A stretch of 64,000 nucleotides of DNA, from the NCBI RefSeq assembly GCF_027579695.1, contig NC_083583.1, positions 5,705,705 to 5,769,704 of the forward strand, read 5' to 3'. This document shows positions 54,547 to 64,000 of this stretch, one piece after another. A program made the position numbers and the translations under genes. The first letter of the stretch is position 1; each line of letters opens with the position of its first letter. The notes below the pieces were generated by a model. The model made no database searches, was not told the DNA's origin, and saw only the letters and a program-made list of their open reading frames with translations. The DNA is from Neoarius graeffei (lineage: Eukaryota > Chordata > Actinopteri > Siluriformes > Ariidae).

Positions 54547-55607
54547 ATCGACACATTCACAAACAAAAAGTCCCCAAATTTATAAAAATAACTCACTCAT
54601 CGATTTCTTCACGAGTCACAGATAGAGATTTATGTCACGGTTTTGGTTCTGTGGGTTAAAATCTAATGATAAAACTGTATTGATCATTAGATTTCCTGAT
54701 TTTCATTCAAAAATTTGGAAGGTTTGACGAACGTCCAACAGCTCCATTTTCTAAATCCCAGCTATTTTCCTCTGTTTCTCTTCTTCGGTATTGATTTTAG
54801 GATTTTCATGCTGTTTAAATTAGCCACCTCAAAATTTTTTTGCCTGTCAAAACGTCATCCTCCGGCTTGCGTTCACACTGAACCTTTTCTCAGAGTCACA
54901 ACCAGATTATACGTCACGTTTTTCAAGAATTAGACAAAGCATGAAAGACTTTAAACCACTCTGTCTCCTGTTGGAACAAAACCTGTAAAATACTGAGTAC
55001 AATGTAGGAAAAAATGATCCTGATGAATTTGTCCCCAGAGTTAACTGCAGTGTAATTCTGTAATTGCGGATGGAGTAAAAGTTAAGCGAAACACAAAGTG
55101 GATGTTGGACTCATGGACTTTTGGTGAAGAACTTTTCTCTGAAACATCCTGTTTCTCTTGAAAGCTTTGTAAACGTCGAATGTATATCGCGTATGGACAG
55201 AGGAAATGTAAAAATAAGAAGAGCACACAGTTTCAGAGAAAGTGCATGCTTAAATTTTTATAAATTAATAATGTTACTTACTTATATTGTTGTTCTTATT
55301 ATTACTACTACTACTAATAATAATGATAATATTCCTGAAGCACATGTTTACATATAAGCAAAAGGCACTCAAACACACAAAATTTAAAAAAGGAAAAAGC
55401 TGTTTCGCAGAAATTCACTCATCTAACATTGCTTCAGTTTTAAGGTCTGACACAAGTGTTTCCTCTTGTAAAAGTTATGCTCAGGACCTTCCTTTTTCCT
55501 CCAGCTTTTGGGAAAGAATCTCTATATGCCTTTTCATGTCATTTCACATTTATATTTTGTCCTTCCTCATTCTTTTTCTGTTGTACCTGTAATGTTAACT
55601 ACTGACT
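54547..55607. other. AT-rich noncoding DNA
   Basis: No gene or delimitable element. Short ACT/AAT runs near 55300-55330. Confidence 0.45.
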
Positions 55608-55619
55608 GACTCTCACGTG

Positions 55620-55989
55620 GGGCGGCACGGTGGTGTAGTGGTTAGCGCTGTCGCCTCACAGCAAGAAGGTCCGGGTTCGAGCCCCGTGGCCGGCGAGGGC
55701 CTTTCTGTGCGGAGTTTGCATGTTCTCCCCGTGTCCGCGTGGGTTTCCTCCGGGTGCTCCGGTTTCCCCCACAGTCCAAAGACATGCAGGTTAGGTTAAC
55801 TGGTGACTCTAAATTGAGCGTAGGTGTGAATGTGAATGGTTGTCTGTGTCTATGTGTCAGCCCTGTGATGACCTGGTGACTTGTCCAGGGTGTACCCCGC
55901 CTTTCGCCTGTAGTCAGCTGGGATAGGCTCCAGCTTGCCTGCGACCCTGTAGAACAGGATAAGCGGCTAGAGATAATGGATGGATGGAT
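55620..55989 (+). mobile_element. tRNA-derived SINE, family 1 (copy P)
   Basis: Full length with GATGGATGGATG tail. Duplication GACTCTCACGTG (55608-55619) and GACTCTCACTTG (55990-56001), one mismatch. Confidence 0.95.
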
Positions 55990-56117
55990 GACTCTCACTT
56001 GTGAACCTGATTTTATTGACGATAACCAATCAGCTTTACATTCATCTCAAAATGCATTTCATTTCATTCAGCTTATTTGATATGTTTGACTCTTTGTGTA
56101 ATTTTTGTTTTTTTATT

Positions 56118-56248
56118 TCATCTCATTTCATTATCTGTAGCCGCTTTATCCTGTCCTACAGGGTCGCAGGCAAGCTGGAGCCTATCCCAGCTGACTACGG
56201 GCGAAAGGCGGGGTACACCCTGGACAAGTTGCCAGGTCATCACAGGGC
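56118..56248 (-). mobile_element. tRNA-derived SINE, family 1 (copy Q, 3' part)
   Basis: The 3' body only, breaking off at ACAGGGC, directly beside a perfect palindrome (56249-56309). The break is at nearly the same body position as in copy L. Confidence 0.9.
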
Positions 56249-56309
56249 AGCTGCAATAATAAAATATGCAAATAAGCTGAGCTTATTTGCATATTTTATT
56301 ATTGCAGCT
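56249..56309. repeat. Perfect 30-bp-arm palindrome with 1-base centre
   Basis: The arm AGCTGCAATAATAAAATATG CAAATAAGCT (56249-56278) is followed by G and its exact inverse (56280-56309). Each arm contains the octamer ATGCAAAT. It can form a cruciform or hairpin. Confidence 0.95.
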
Positions 56310-56352
56310 CTTTTACAAATCTTTTTTTTTTGTAAAAAAAAAATTATGCAGT

Positions 56353-56708
56353 GGGGTGGTATGGTGGTGTAGTGGTTAGTGCTGTCGAAAAGCAAAAAGG
56401 TTCCGGGTTCAAACCCAGTGGCCGGCGAGGGCCTTTCTGTGTGGAGTTTGCATGTTCTTCTCGTGTCCGCGTGGGTTTCCTCCGGGTGCTCCGGTTTCCC
56501 CCACAGTCCAAAGACATGCAGGTTAGGTTAACATGGGGCGGCCTTGGGCTGAAGTGCCCTTGAGTGAGGTACTGCTCCCCGGGCGCTCTGGTGTGGCTGC
56601 CCACTGCTCTGAGTGTGTGTGTGTGTTCACTGCTTCAGATGGGTTAAATGCAGAGGATGAATTTCACTGTGCTTGAAGTGTGCATGTGACAAATAAAGGT
56701 TTCCTCTT
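56353..56708 (+). mobile_element. tRNA-derived SINE, family 2 (copy R)
   Basis: Head GGGTGGTATGGTGGTGTAGT, tail GGGTTAAATGCAGAGGATGA … GTGACAAATAAAGGTTTCC. A few bases of the head are lost (GCTGTCGAAAAGC). Confidence 0.9.
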
Positions 56709-57404
56709 CTAATTCAAGTGGGCGGGGCCAAACACTGCAAGAAACCGGATTCAAGATGACAAAAAAATTTCTCCACAAAGCGCACTTTATATACATTTTT
56801 AACTTTATTGAGATAGTTACAGATGCTGCAGTTGTATCAAAGCACAAAAGAAAACAAGCCAAAACGCCAAAAACTTGTGCTTCGGACCCTGAAACCCACC
56901 TTTAGAATAATGACTCGAAAGAAGTGCCACAACATGACAGGGTGACGTCATCACTGCCTGCCACGAGGTGAGGTGCAAACCGGAGCACAGCCCGTGAAAG
57001 TCTCGGGATCCTTCCGCCGAATGGACACGTAGCGGAATGTTATAAATGCAGCAACGTTGCGAAATTTCTCTAACGATCGTCTTTCTTTCAGCCTAATCAT
57101 CTTTAAAAATAAACATTGTGTGAGTGCGCACTGATTATAAGCGGTGATAGCGAGGTTATAAGTGTTTAAAACAAGGATAGAGTTGTGCACGAGACAGGTG
57201 GCTGTTGTTAGTGCTTGTTACTTTACAGGAACAGGCGATTAAATGAGGCGATTTATCGGTCTTTCTGGTGCATTAGGTATATTTAAGAAATAATGTTTAT
57301 TTTTAATAAGCGCTTAATTCCACTTTAACGCGCTGTCAAGACCGGTTGAAGTTTTAGTGCTAAGAGCAGTGAGTGTAACCTTCCGCGCTGAGTAAGAAGT
57401 GCTG
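56709..57404. other. Unique DNA upstream of the 57.4-kb exon
   Basis: No repeats; some CG-containing words toward the right edge. Probably promoter-proximal DNA. No coding exon recognised. Confidence 0.4.
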
Positions 57405-57501
57405 AGGCTCGGGCCGCCGCCATTTTGAATGTCTGGTCCCTTCCTTCCTCCGTCGCGCATAGAGAGAAGATTCTGGTTGTTTTCTGGTGTCGTTACGGCT
57501 G
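57405..57501 (+). promoter_or_regulatory. Candidate promoter and noncoding first exon (ist1-like by synteny)
   Basis: GGGCCGCCGCCATTTTGAATG (a YY1-type element, antisense here) is followed by ~70 bp ending CGGCTG|GTGAGTACT, a strong donor with exon end at 57501. TA-poor, CG-containing sequence surrounds it. In human, IST1 lies divergently next to ZNF821, so this may be its first exon. No coding exon appears before 64000, and the identity is inference only. Confidence 0.4.
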
Positions 57502-58547
57502 GTGAGTACTGGGTATAGGACAGTAAAAAAGGGATAAACTATATATTTTGCGTTTGCGATAAGTTAGGCGTGATGAAACGACTCGAAATGGTTGCTTTTT
57601 AAAGGTTGAAGGTGTATAAGGGGTCGGGAAGTGAAGCAGGCTAGCTACATAGGTCGTTAGCTAGGTATGCTAGCGGTAGTTAGCATAGCCTAGCCTAGCA
57701 TAGCATTACTTAGCATTATATTAGAATTTAATTGCACAGTGAATCCTGCGCTCTCGTTCAGACTCTTGCTAGGAAGCTAAGCTTATTTTATTTCCTTGAG
57801 GCTCTGTAGAATTGGCTGACTAGCCCCCTAGCTAGCTAGCTAGCTAGCATAGCATAGATGTAGATGGAGATATAGCTGGATAGTTATCTTAGGGATGTTA
57901 ACCAGGAGTGTCCATGTATGCAAACACAACATGATAATGATGATTGATTTAATGACCTCAAAGTTTTTAACATGTTTTTTTTTCTTGCTTAATTAGTATT
58001 AATTCCATGTCCAGGTCATTGCAAAGGCCTGCTTGTTATCTTCTGTCCACGCAACCAAGTTAGTCTTGATCATCATTTTTCTACTCTCTACACAAAAACA
58101 ACTCCATGAAGTGATTTAAAAAATATATATATATTTCTATTAAATTAAAAATAAGTGTTTGAGTGTGTTGTCATGAAGACATGGAGCTGACCATGAGCTT
58201 TAAAAACTGATGTTAAGTCATGGCTCTCATCCTGTGAAGAAATGTATTATTATTATTTCAACCTTATTGAATATGAGCAGAGAAATTAAAAAAATTGCAA
58301 GAAGACAAGCTTTTAAAGAGGTAATATAGCATGCGTTTATTACATATTTGCAAAAAAAAAAAAACACAGATGGAGAGGAAGCCGGTTTGTATCTCGGATC
58401 AGTTGTGGCCAATTGGTTATTTATTTTTTAATGGTGATCAGGTTACTTCACACACCAGGTGTATCGGGAAGATCAGCAAACAGGGTTTAAATTTGGAAAC
58501 TTCAGCCTGAAGGACTTTATAATAAATAACACCAATATTGAGCATGG
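57502..58547. other. Presumed first intron; GCTAGC-rich patch
   Basis: A cluster of TAGC/GCTAGC words occurs at about 57640-57860, including a CTAGCTAGCTAGCTAG run. Otherwise AT-rich and unique. Confidence 0.5.
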
Positions 58548-58730
58548 GGGAAGCCATGGTCTAATGGTTAGAGAAGCAGCTTTGGGACTAAACGGTTGCT
58601 GGTTCAATTCCCTGGACCAGCAGGAATGGCTGAAGTGCTCTTACGTGCAAACTAACCCCCAAAATGCTTCCGAGGCTGCTGTATGTTGCTTTGAATAACA
58701 GCATCTGCTAAAGGCCATTAATGTAATCTA
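58548..58730 (+). mobile_element. tRNA-derived SINE with L2-like tail
   Basis: Head GAAGCCATGGTCTAATGGTT … GGTTCAATTCCC; tail GCATCTGCTAAAGGCCATTA. Same family as 10165-10350, more diverged. Confidence 0.85.
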
Positions 58731-60087
58731 GTGAACTGTGTCGAAGATCTTGGAATTAAATCCTGAGTTTCAACTTCGTTGGTCCATTTTCGCTTTGTTT
58801 TAACCATTTCCTACATGATCCACAATGCCTTTCGAACATTCAATAACCTGCTCATAGTGGTGCTTTGGGATGTATCCCTTGCTTCGTTCCGTTCATCTCT
58901 GCCGAAATCCAGTGATGCGGCGGCGCTTTAGTGCTTGTCTGTTCTGGATTTCTCTGTTCAAACTAATCAGCTTTCAAAGCATCAACTTTGATATCAAATA
59001 ATACTACCCATCATATCATGCATTACTAACAAGCCCTCGTCATATAGCTGTGTTGCATTCTGGGGTTTTGAGTCCAGAGTTTGCATCAACACCGCAGCTG
59101 TATGTTTGACACTGAACTTGTCGTTAATATGGTATACCGTTAAAAAAAAAGTTGCTGAGAAACTAAGTGAAACCTGGTCATTCTCCTGCATGTTTGAGAT
59201 TTTTAAAACATTTTTTGGCCTCTTAGATGGCATCACAATAGCGCTAGCAATAATAAAGGACCTTTTTGCGATGTTAGAGCGGCACGCAACTGCTCACTTC
59301 TCCTAGGAATGACGAATCGCTATAAATAGAAGCCCCCAGAATCATTTGATACTTCAGATGTAGTTCAATAGAAACAGATTTCATGCTTTTCAGGCCTGAG
59401 GTTTTGTCTGAGACTTGATATATAAACCCCTTTCGGTTTCTGATCATGTGGGAAATACCTGTGCTCTTGTTGCCCACAGAGTTGTGGAAGTAGAACTGAA
59501 TGACAGGAAGTACTCAGATATTGCGTTTATTCTCCAAGAGCTCACACTTTTTAATTTGATCCATTAATGTATTTTAGGCTGCGAGTGTGCTCGCTCTATG
59601 AGCACTTTGTTGGCCATTAACCATGATTCTTTGCTGTATTGTCACTGTCAACACTGCCAAGTGGCCCGTGCTGACTTTCAGGGGAAAGTAGTTAATGTTC
59701 AGACGGTTGCTCGAAGTCATCAGGTGATATCTAAGCTTTGCGTGCAGGAAGGAAGCTTTTCTGAAGATGTTCAGAATAGAAGAGTTCAATCCGAACTCTA
59801 TATATAATAGAGAAAATTTATAGAAATAAGGTGTCATTGTTATGATGCCGTAATCAGTCAATCTAGGTTGTGTATGTCTGTCTACAGAGTTCTGTAGTTC
59901 GTAGATTAATCGAGCAGTGATGGTGAGGAGGTGGGAAATGGGTATGTTGCAGACAGAATAAATCACTTTTTTTATTAGGGTAAATATTGCCAAGAACAGG
60001 GGCTGAAACAAAAGACGTGCGTGGGTGGAACAAGCAATGGTGACCCAATCATGATCAGGGATCCGTTGCTGAGAAAAATGGTGAGTA
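58731..60087. other. Unique intronic DNA
   Basis: No gene features. The minus-strand frame at 59574-60011 (145 codons) has no recognisable domain and no splice context. Confidence 0.5.
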
Positions 60088-60262
60088 CAGGTATTTAGCA
60101 GGCGCTTTTATCCAGAGCGATGTACAGCATACCTAGCGCAGCCTGGGAGGCATTTTGAGGGGTAGGCGCCTTGCTCAAGCCCACTTCAGCCGTTCCTGCT
60201 GGTTCAGGGAATCAAATCGGCAACCTTTAGGTCCCTCAAGGCCATGGCTTCTCCATATTGAG
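60088..60262 (-). mobile_element. tRNA-derived SINE with L2-like tail, minus strand
   Basis: The plus strand begins TTTAGCAGGCGCTTTTATCC AGAGCG (inverse of the tail) and ends GGCCATGGCTTCTCC (inverse of the head). Diverged copy of the 10.2-kb family. Confidence 0.8.
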
Positions 60263-61901
60263 TGATTAGTCATTAAGGAAAGATAATGACTTGGTTGTCG
60301 GGATCGAAGGAAGGCGATAAACTTTTGTTTGTTGAACAGCGGTATGAGCGAGTGGTCTTTGGGAACGGTGCTGATGGTCAGATTTGTCGGAGGGAGAGAT
60401 GTCTGGAGTCCAGGACATTTGTTAACATTTTCTCCAGAAGTTGCTAGTTTTATTTTTTTTATATGTATAAAGTTTAGTTGAAGGTTGCCTTGATAGGGCT
60501 AAATAAAAAAAATCAAGGTTGGCGACAAACTTTGTCACCTGTGCAGAATGGATTTGGTTTCCGGTTTTACCCAGGTACTGTGTGGGCGGTGTGACAAATT
60601 CTCAAAAGCTTTGGCTAGTCTTTTTTACACACTTGGCCTGATTGCGTCTGACTCGAGCTTCTCCACCCATACAAAAATTATTAGGTGACTGCAGTGCACC
60701 ATAGTTTCTTGCTCGGCTCAAAAATCTTTTTCCTGGCACTTTTACGAGGTAACCTCATGATTTTAAACACCACTTGAATATTTCTGATTTTATTTTTTAA
60801 TTTTTACCCATTATCTTGTTCGTAGCTTCTTAAATCCATCCTCTTCTAGCAAGAAAGATGTTCAGCCACAGGAAAGCGTACGACTGCTTGCGAGTGTTTA
60901 ATGCTGTACGGTTATATTGGTACTCAAACTCCTTGGTATTTTTTAAGGAGGATTAAAGTAATGGCACCCTTGGCTGCCCATGAGCTTTGAAACTTTAAAA
61001 AAAAAAAAAGTTTAATTAAAGTTGAAAACAAACTCGCAGGCTGTCATGCTGAAGAGTTCATTCTGAACAAACAGTGCACGTTTATTTGAATTTTCTGTCA
61101 TGGACACTCAGTCATGATTCGGATGCACTGTTCGATAGAGAAGCTCTAAATTTGGCGATGGGCTTTTAAGACAATGCTCCTGGCCGAATTTGAGGCTGGT
61201 TCTCTGATCGGTCGTGTTGTATTGAAAATGGAGGAATGAATTACATTACAGGAAGTGATGACTTTGTTTGAATCTGTGTCATTCATGAATCAGGGTGTTG
61301 TGTGCTGTAAAAGGTGAGCGTTCAGTTCCGTGTTTGAGTGCAGCGTCGCGAATATTTGCATGCCCCTTCCAGGCGAATGCAAGCCTACTTTTTTTTTTTT
61401 TAAGCAGCTTTTTTTTCCCCCCCACTTCTTTTTGATCAGAAAGGCCTTTGTTATACTAAACCCACAGACACTCTGAAATGTCAGCTCTCCTGTTACTTGC
61501 TCTGATTTAATTAAAAAAAAATAGCGTTTGAGACATGCACCACAGTGCGAACAAAATTTTCCGAAATGTGGAACAATACATTTCTGATTAACTACTCTGC
61601 TCCTGTTGCTATGATAAAAGGCAGGGTAGGAAATATCCTCCAGATTTCTGACTTAACATGAACGCCAGTGAAATTGCTGACATCATCCGTCAAAAATCAG
61701 CACTATTGGATGACTCGTGCTGTGATGTCACAATAAATCAGTGTGGCTTATTTGACAGGCAGCGTGTCGTCATGCCCATCCTTGTGACACAGGTGAAAGA
61801 ATTCAAGGCTGCATAATAAGCAAGTATTAAATATTAAGTAGTCTAGCACGCCTAAATAGTAATCACGCCACTAGTGTACTGATGATTGATTTAATTTCGT
61901 C

Positions 61902-61948
<47 letters not shown>

Positions 61949-64000
61949 CTCCAACAAGTGTATCGCTGAATGAATTCTAGCTAAATGATTTTACACCTGG
62001 GTCATGTTGCAAGTTGAGCAAGGTAAATAAATCACCTGACATCATTCACAAACTTAACACCTCGTGCTTTATCTGTTCACCAAGGTGGGGGAGAGGCTTA
62101 GTTATAAGCCCTGAACCCTTTTTCCTTTCGATTGCGTAACTTTAGACTCTTGCACTCTCTGACTGGCTCCAGCTCCTGCCTGTCTCTCTGTATCTGGACT
62201 ACTTTCGTGCCCAAAGTTCATGATTGACGCATCAGAGCTGGCGTAAAACACAGATGTACAAATTCCCCATAAGTTCCAGGGGAAATACAGGTGTGAAAAC
62301 GCCAGAATGTGAATTGAGAGACGCTGGGTGTGTGTTTGTCCCTGGAGGTAGTTATATATAATTCACTTTTGCAAAAAAAGTCACATCAGTGCATCTGGTA
62401 GATCGGAGCTTGTAGATATTTGCTCTAAAAAAGTAATCATCAGTTTTCACGTTGCTTTATTTTAATTGAAGGCTTGGCCCCTCCCCCTGAACGCAAGATT
62501 CACTTGTTCACAATTTATTCCGTTGATTTTATTTTCCTCGAAACGAATGACTCGATGAATTGGAGGGCATTTATTCATAGTTCTCACACCCGCAATTACT
62601 GTATTCACAACATGATGCAGAAGGTGTTTGAGAAAACGAGGCGTGTCGACAGGTATAAGCTTTGTGCGTCTTCTTTTGCTGTAATTTGCTCGCGCTGTTT
62701 TTTTCTCCAAGGCTTTCACTGTGCTGAGCTGAACAGTACAGAACGTGTTTCCAGGATCCCTCTGGGCTTCTTTTCTTCTGTCCCCCCCTTCCTCATCAGT
62801 CGGTTGCTAGGATCATCCATCCTATGACTAGGCCTTTAATCCTACAGAGGCATGATGGAGGAAGGAAGCTCAGGCGCACGATAGAGATGCGATGTGCCAT
62901 TCACTGATAATATAAAAGTCAGTCAGACGGTCATCACGTCCAATGTAAAATCCTGACCTGTGTAGTTTGAAGGTCGTCAGGGTGAATGACGACGTTTGTA
63001 CTTGGTTTCAGTGGCTGATTCAAAGGAAGGAGAACCCACAAATGTTCTCAAATCTGAGCTTCATGGATTTCACCCAAATTCACTTTTTGGGTTCTGTTGA
63101 TCTACTTTTTTTTTTTTTTTTCCGCCTCCCATAATTTAAATTGAATTTATTGGATAAAGTGTCGTGATTCCACATGCGTGGTGGTACGACTGGGCTCTCT
63201 AACAGTGTGACAACGTTTAGATCTCATCAGTGAAGCTGTTTTTAATTTGGTGACTGTTACAAGAAAGCCACTTGGCAAATTGGACACATGAGGGAGTGGC
63301 TGTTTGAGTCACTGGCTCACGATAATGTCTTGGTAGTAAATGTTAAATCGTTTCTAAGCAACGCATTCAGTTCAGGAAGTCGATAGGCTCTCTCTGTCTC
63401 TCTCGCCCACTGTGCTGTGATGGATGAAGAAAACCAGTCTTTTCAGGAATGTGCTTGATCAGTATCCTGAATTCTTTGAAGTCAGGTGCTCTTGGTAACC
63501 CCCCCCCCCCCAAATATCTTTTTTTTTTTTCCTGCCATATATGTTCATGCTTATCACTCGACTTCCCCTTTAAAATGTTGTTTCTAATCTGCTCTTGGTA
63601 TTGAATAGGAAGTTTAATTTTTGCCTTTGAGAAGGGGATTCTTTTGCAATGCAGAAGTTTCTGACATTTGGGGGTTAAAAAAAAAAAAAAACTTGTGCGA
63701 CTTTGACCGACTTGAAATCTTCTGCAAGTCCTCCAACTTGCCTCGTCCAATACATCGTGCACCATCAGGTGTTCACGCTGAAAAATGTTAATCATCTTAA
63801 TTATATGGCAGGCCTAGAAATTCTTTTTTTTTCGCCAGCCAGCCGGACTAGTTCCCTTCCAAAGTAACTCGCCAAACAGAAAATCAACGAGCCAAAATTT
63901 GTTCATGTATGAATTTTACTTGTCAAAAATAACACAAAAGTGAGTAGTTACCATTGTTCATGACTAATGTGCATTTATTTCAAGACCCGAGTATTTTGAT
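60263..64000. other. Large intronic stretch, mostly unique
   Basis: A (TC)n microsatellite with a short CA run lies at about 61902-61948, and homopolymer runs near 61391, 63107, 63500 and 63677. Open frames at 62474-62827 and 63367-63795 lack family features. No exon was identified. Confidence 0.5.

Noticed and set aside
41001-56604. Repeated ~60-120-codon frames with the same peptides at many places
   Set aside because: They coincide exactly with SINE copies on both strands; similarity is due to the repeat DNA, not to a protein family.
41095-56708. Regularly recurring similar sequences as a possible CRISPR-like or satellite array
   Set aside because: Spacing is irregular, copies occur in both orientations, and several have individual target-site duplications: dispersed SINEs.
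58562-58610. tRNA gene candidate (TGGTCTAATGGTTAGAGA … GGTTCAATTCCC)
   Set aside because: The tRNA-like part lacks a good acceptor stem and continues into a SINE body with an L2-like tail.

Overview
The window is vertebrate genomic DNA, almost certainly from a teleost fish. The evidence is the repeat content: many copies of a tRNA-derived SINE, several Tc1-like transposons, two THAP-encoding elements flanked by TTAA, hAT- and Harbinger-like elements, an L1 3' end and a Penelope-like fragment, plus a spliced C2H2 zinc-finger gene. An otophysan such as a catfish would fit the SINE/Tc1 mix, but the sequence alone does not prove the species. Nothing looks bacterial, viral or plasmid-like: there are no operons, RBSs or CRISPR arrays.

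The one clearly recognisable host gene is znf821, on the minus strand. Four coding exons join in frame: 29110-28998, 23803-23705, 22226-22060 and 16283-15509. Together they encode an acidic/serine-rich stretch, two complete C2H2 fingers (one spanning a splice junction), a CxxC half-finger and a C-terminal STPR domain of four 23-residue basic repeats. A candidate promoter and first exon lie near 42.74-42.90 kb; the exon with the start codon was not located. From human gene order (ATXN1L, ZNF821, IST1), the left edge could be the 3' end of an atxn1l-like gene on the plus strand (AATAAA at 5259), and the exon with a GTGAGT donor at 57.4-57.5 kb could be the first exon of an ist1-like gene. Both are inferences from synteny, not from coding sequence.

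Layout: 0-5.5 kb holds AT-rich DNA, two inverted-repeat DNA transposons and a possible 3' UTR. 5.7-11.1 kb is repeats: a palindromic MITE, a Tc1-like element carrying an inserted element with a helicase-like first exon, SINEs and a diverged tandem array. 11.2-15.5 kb is quiet and may hold the znf821 3' UTR. 15.5-29.1 kb is the znf821 coding body; its last intron is almost wholly a nested transposon stack. 29.9-41.8 kb is a further chain of DNA transposons, a Penelope-like remnant and microsatellites. 41-57 kb is extremely SINE-dense and has segmental and tandem duplications whose breakpoints fall in SINEs. 57.2-64 kb is a probable promoter, a noncoding exon and a large, mostly unique first intron with two old SINEs.

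The biological interest is in transposon archaeology: insertions nested several levels deep with readable target-site duplications, SINE-bounded duplications dated by an L1 insertion, and two THAP-type elements. I found no new enzymatic or defence system.
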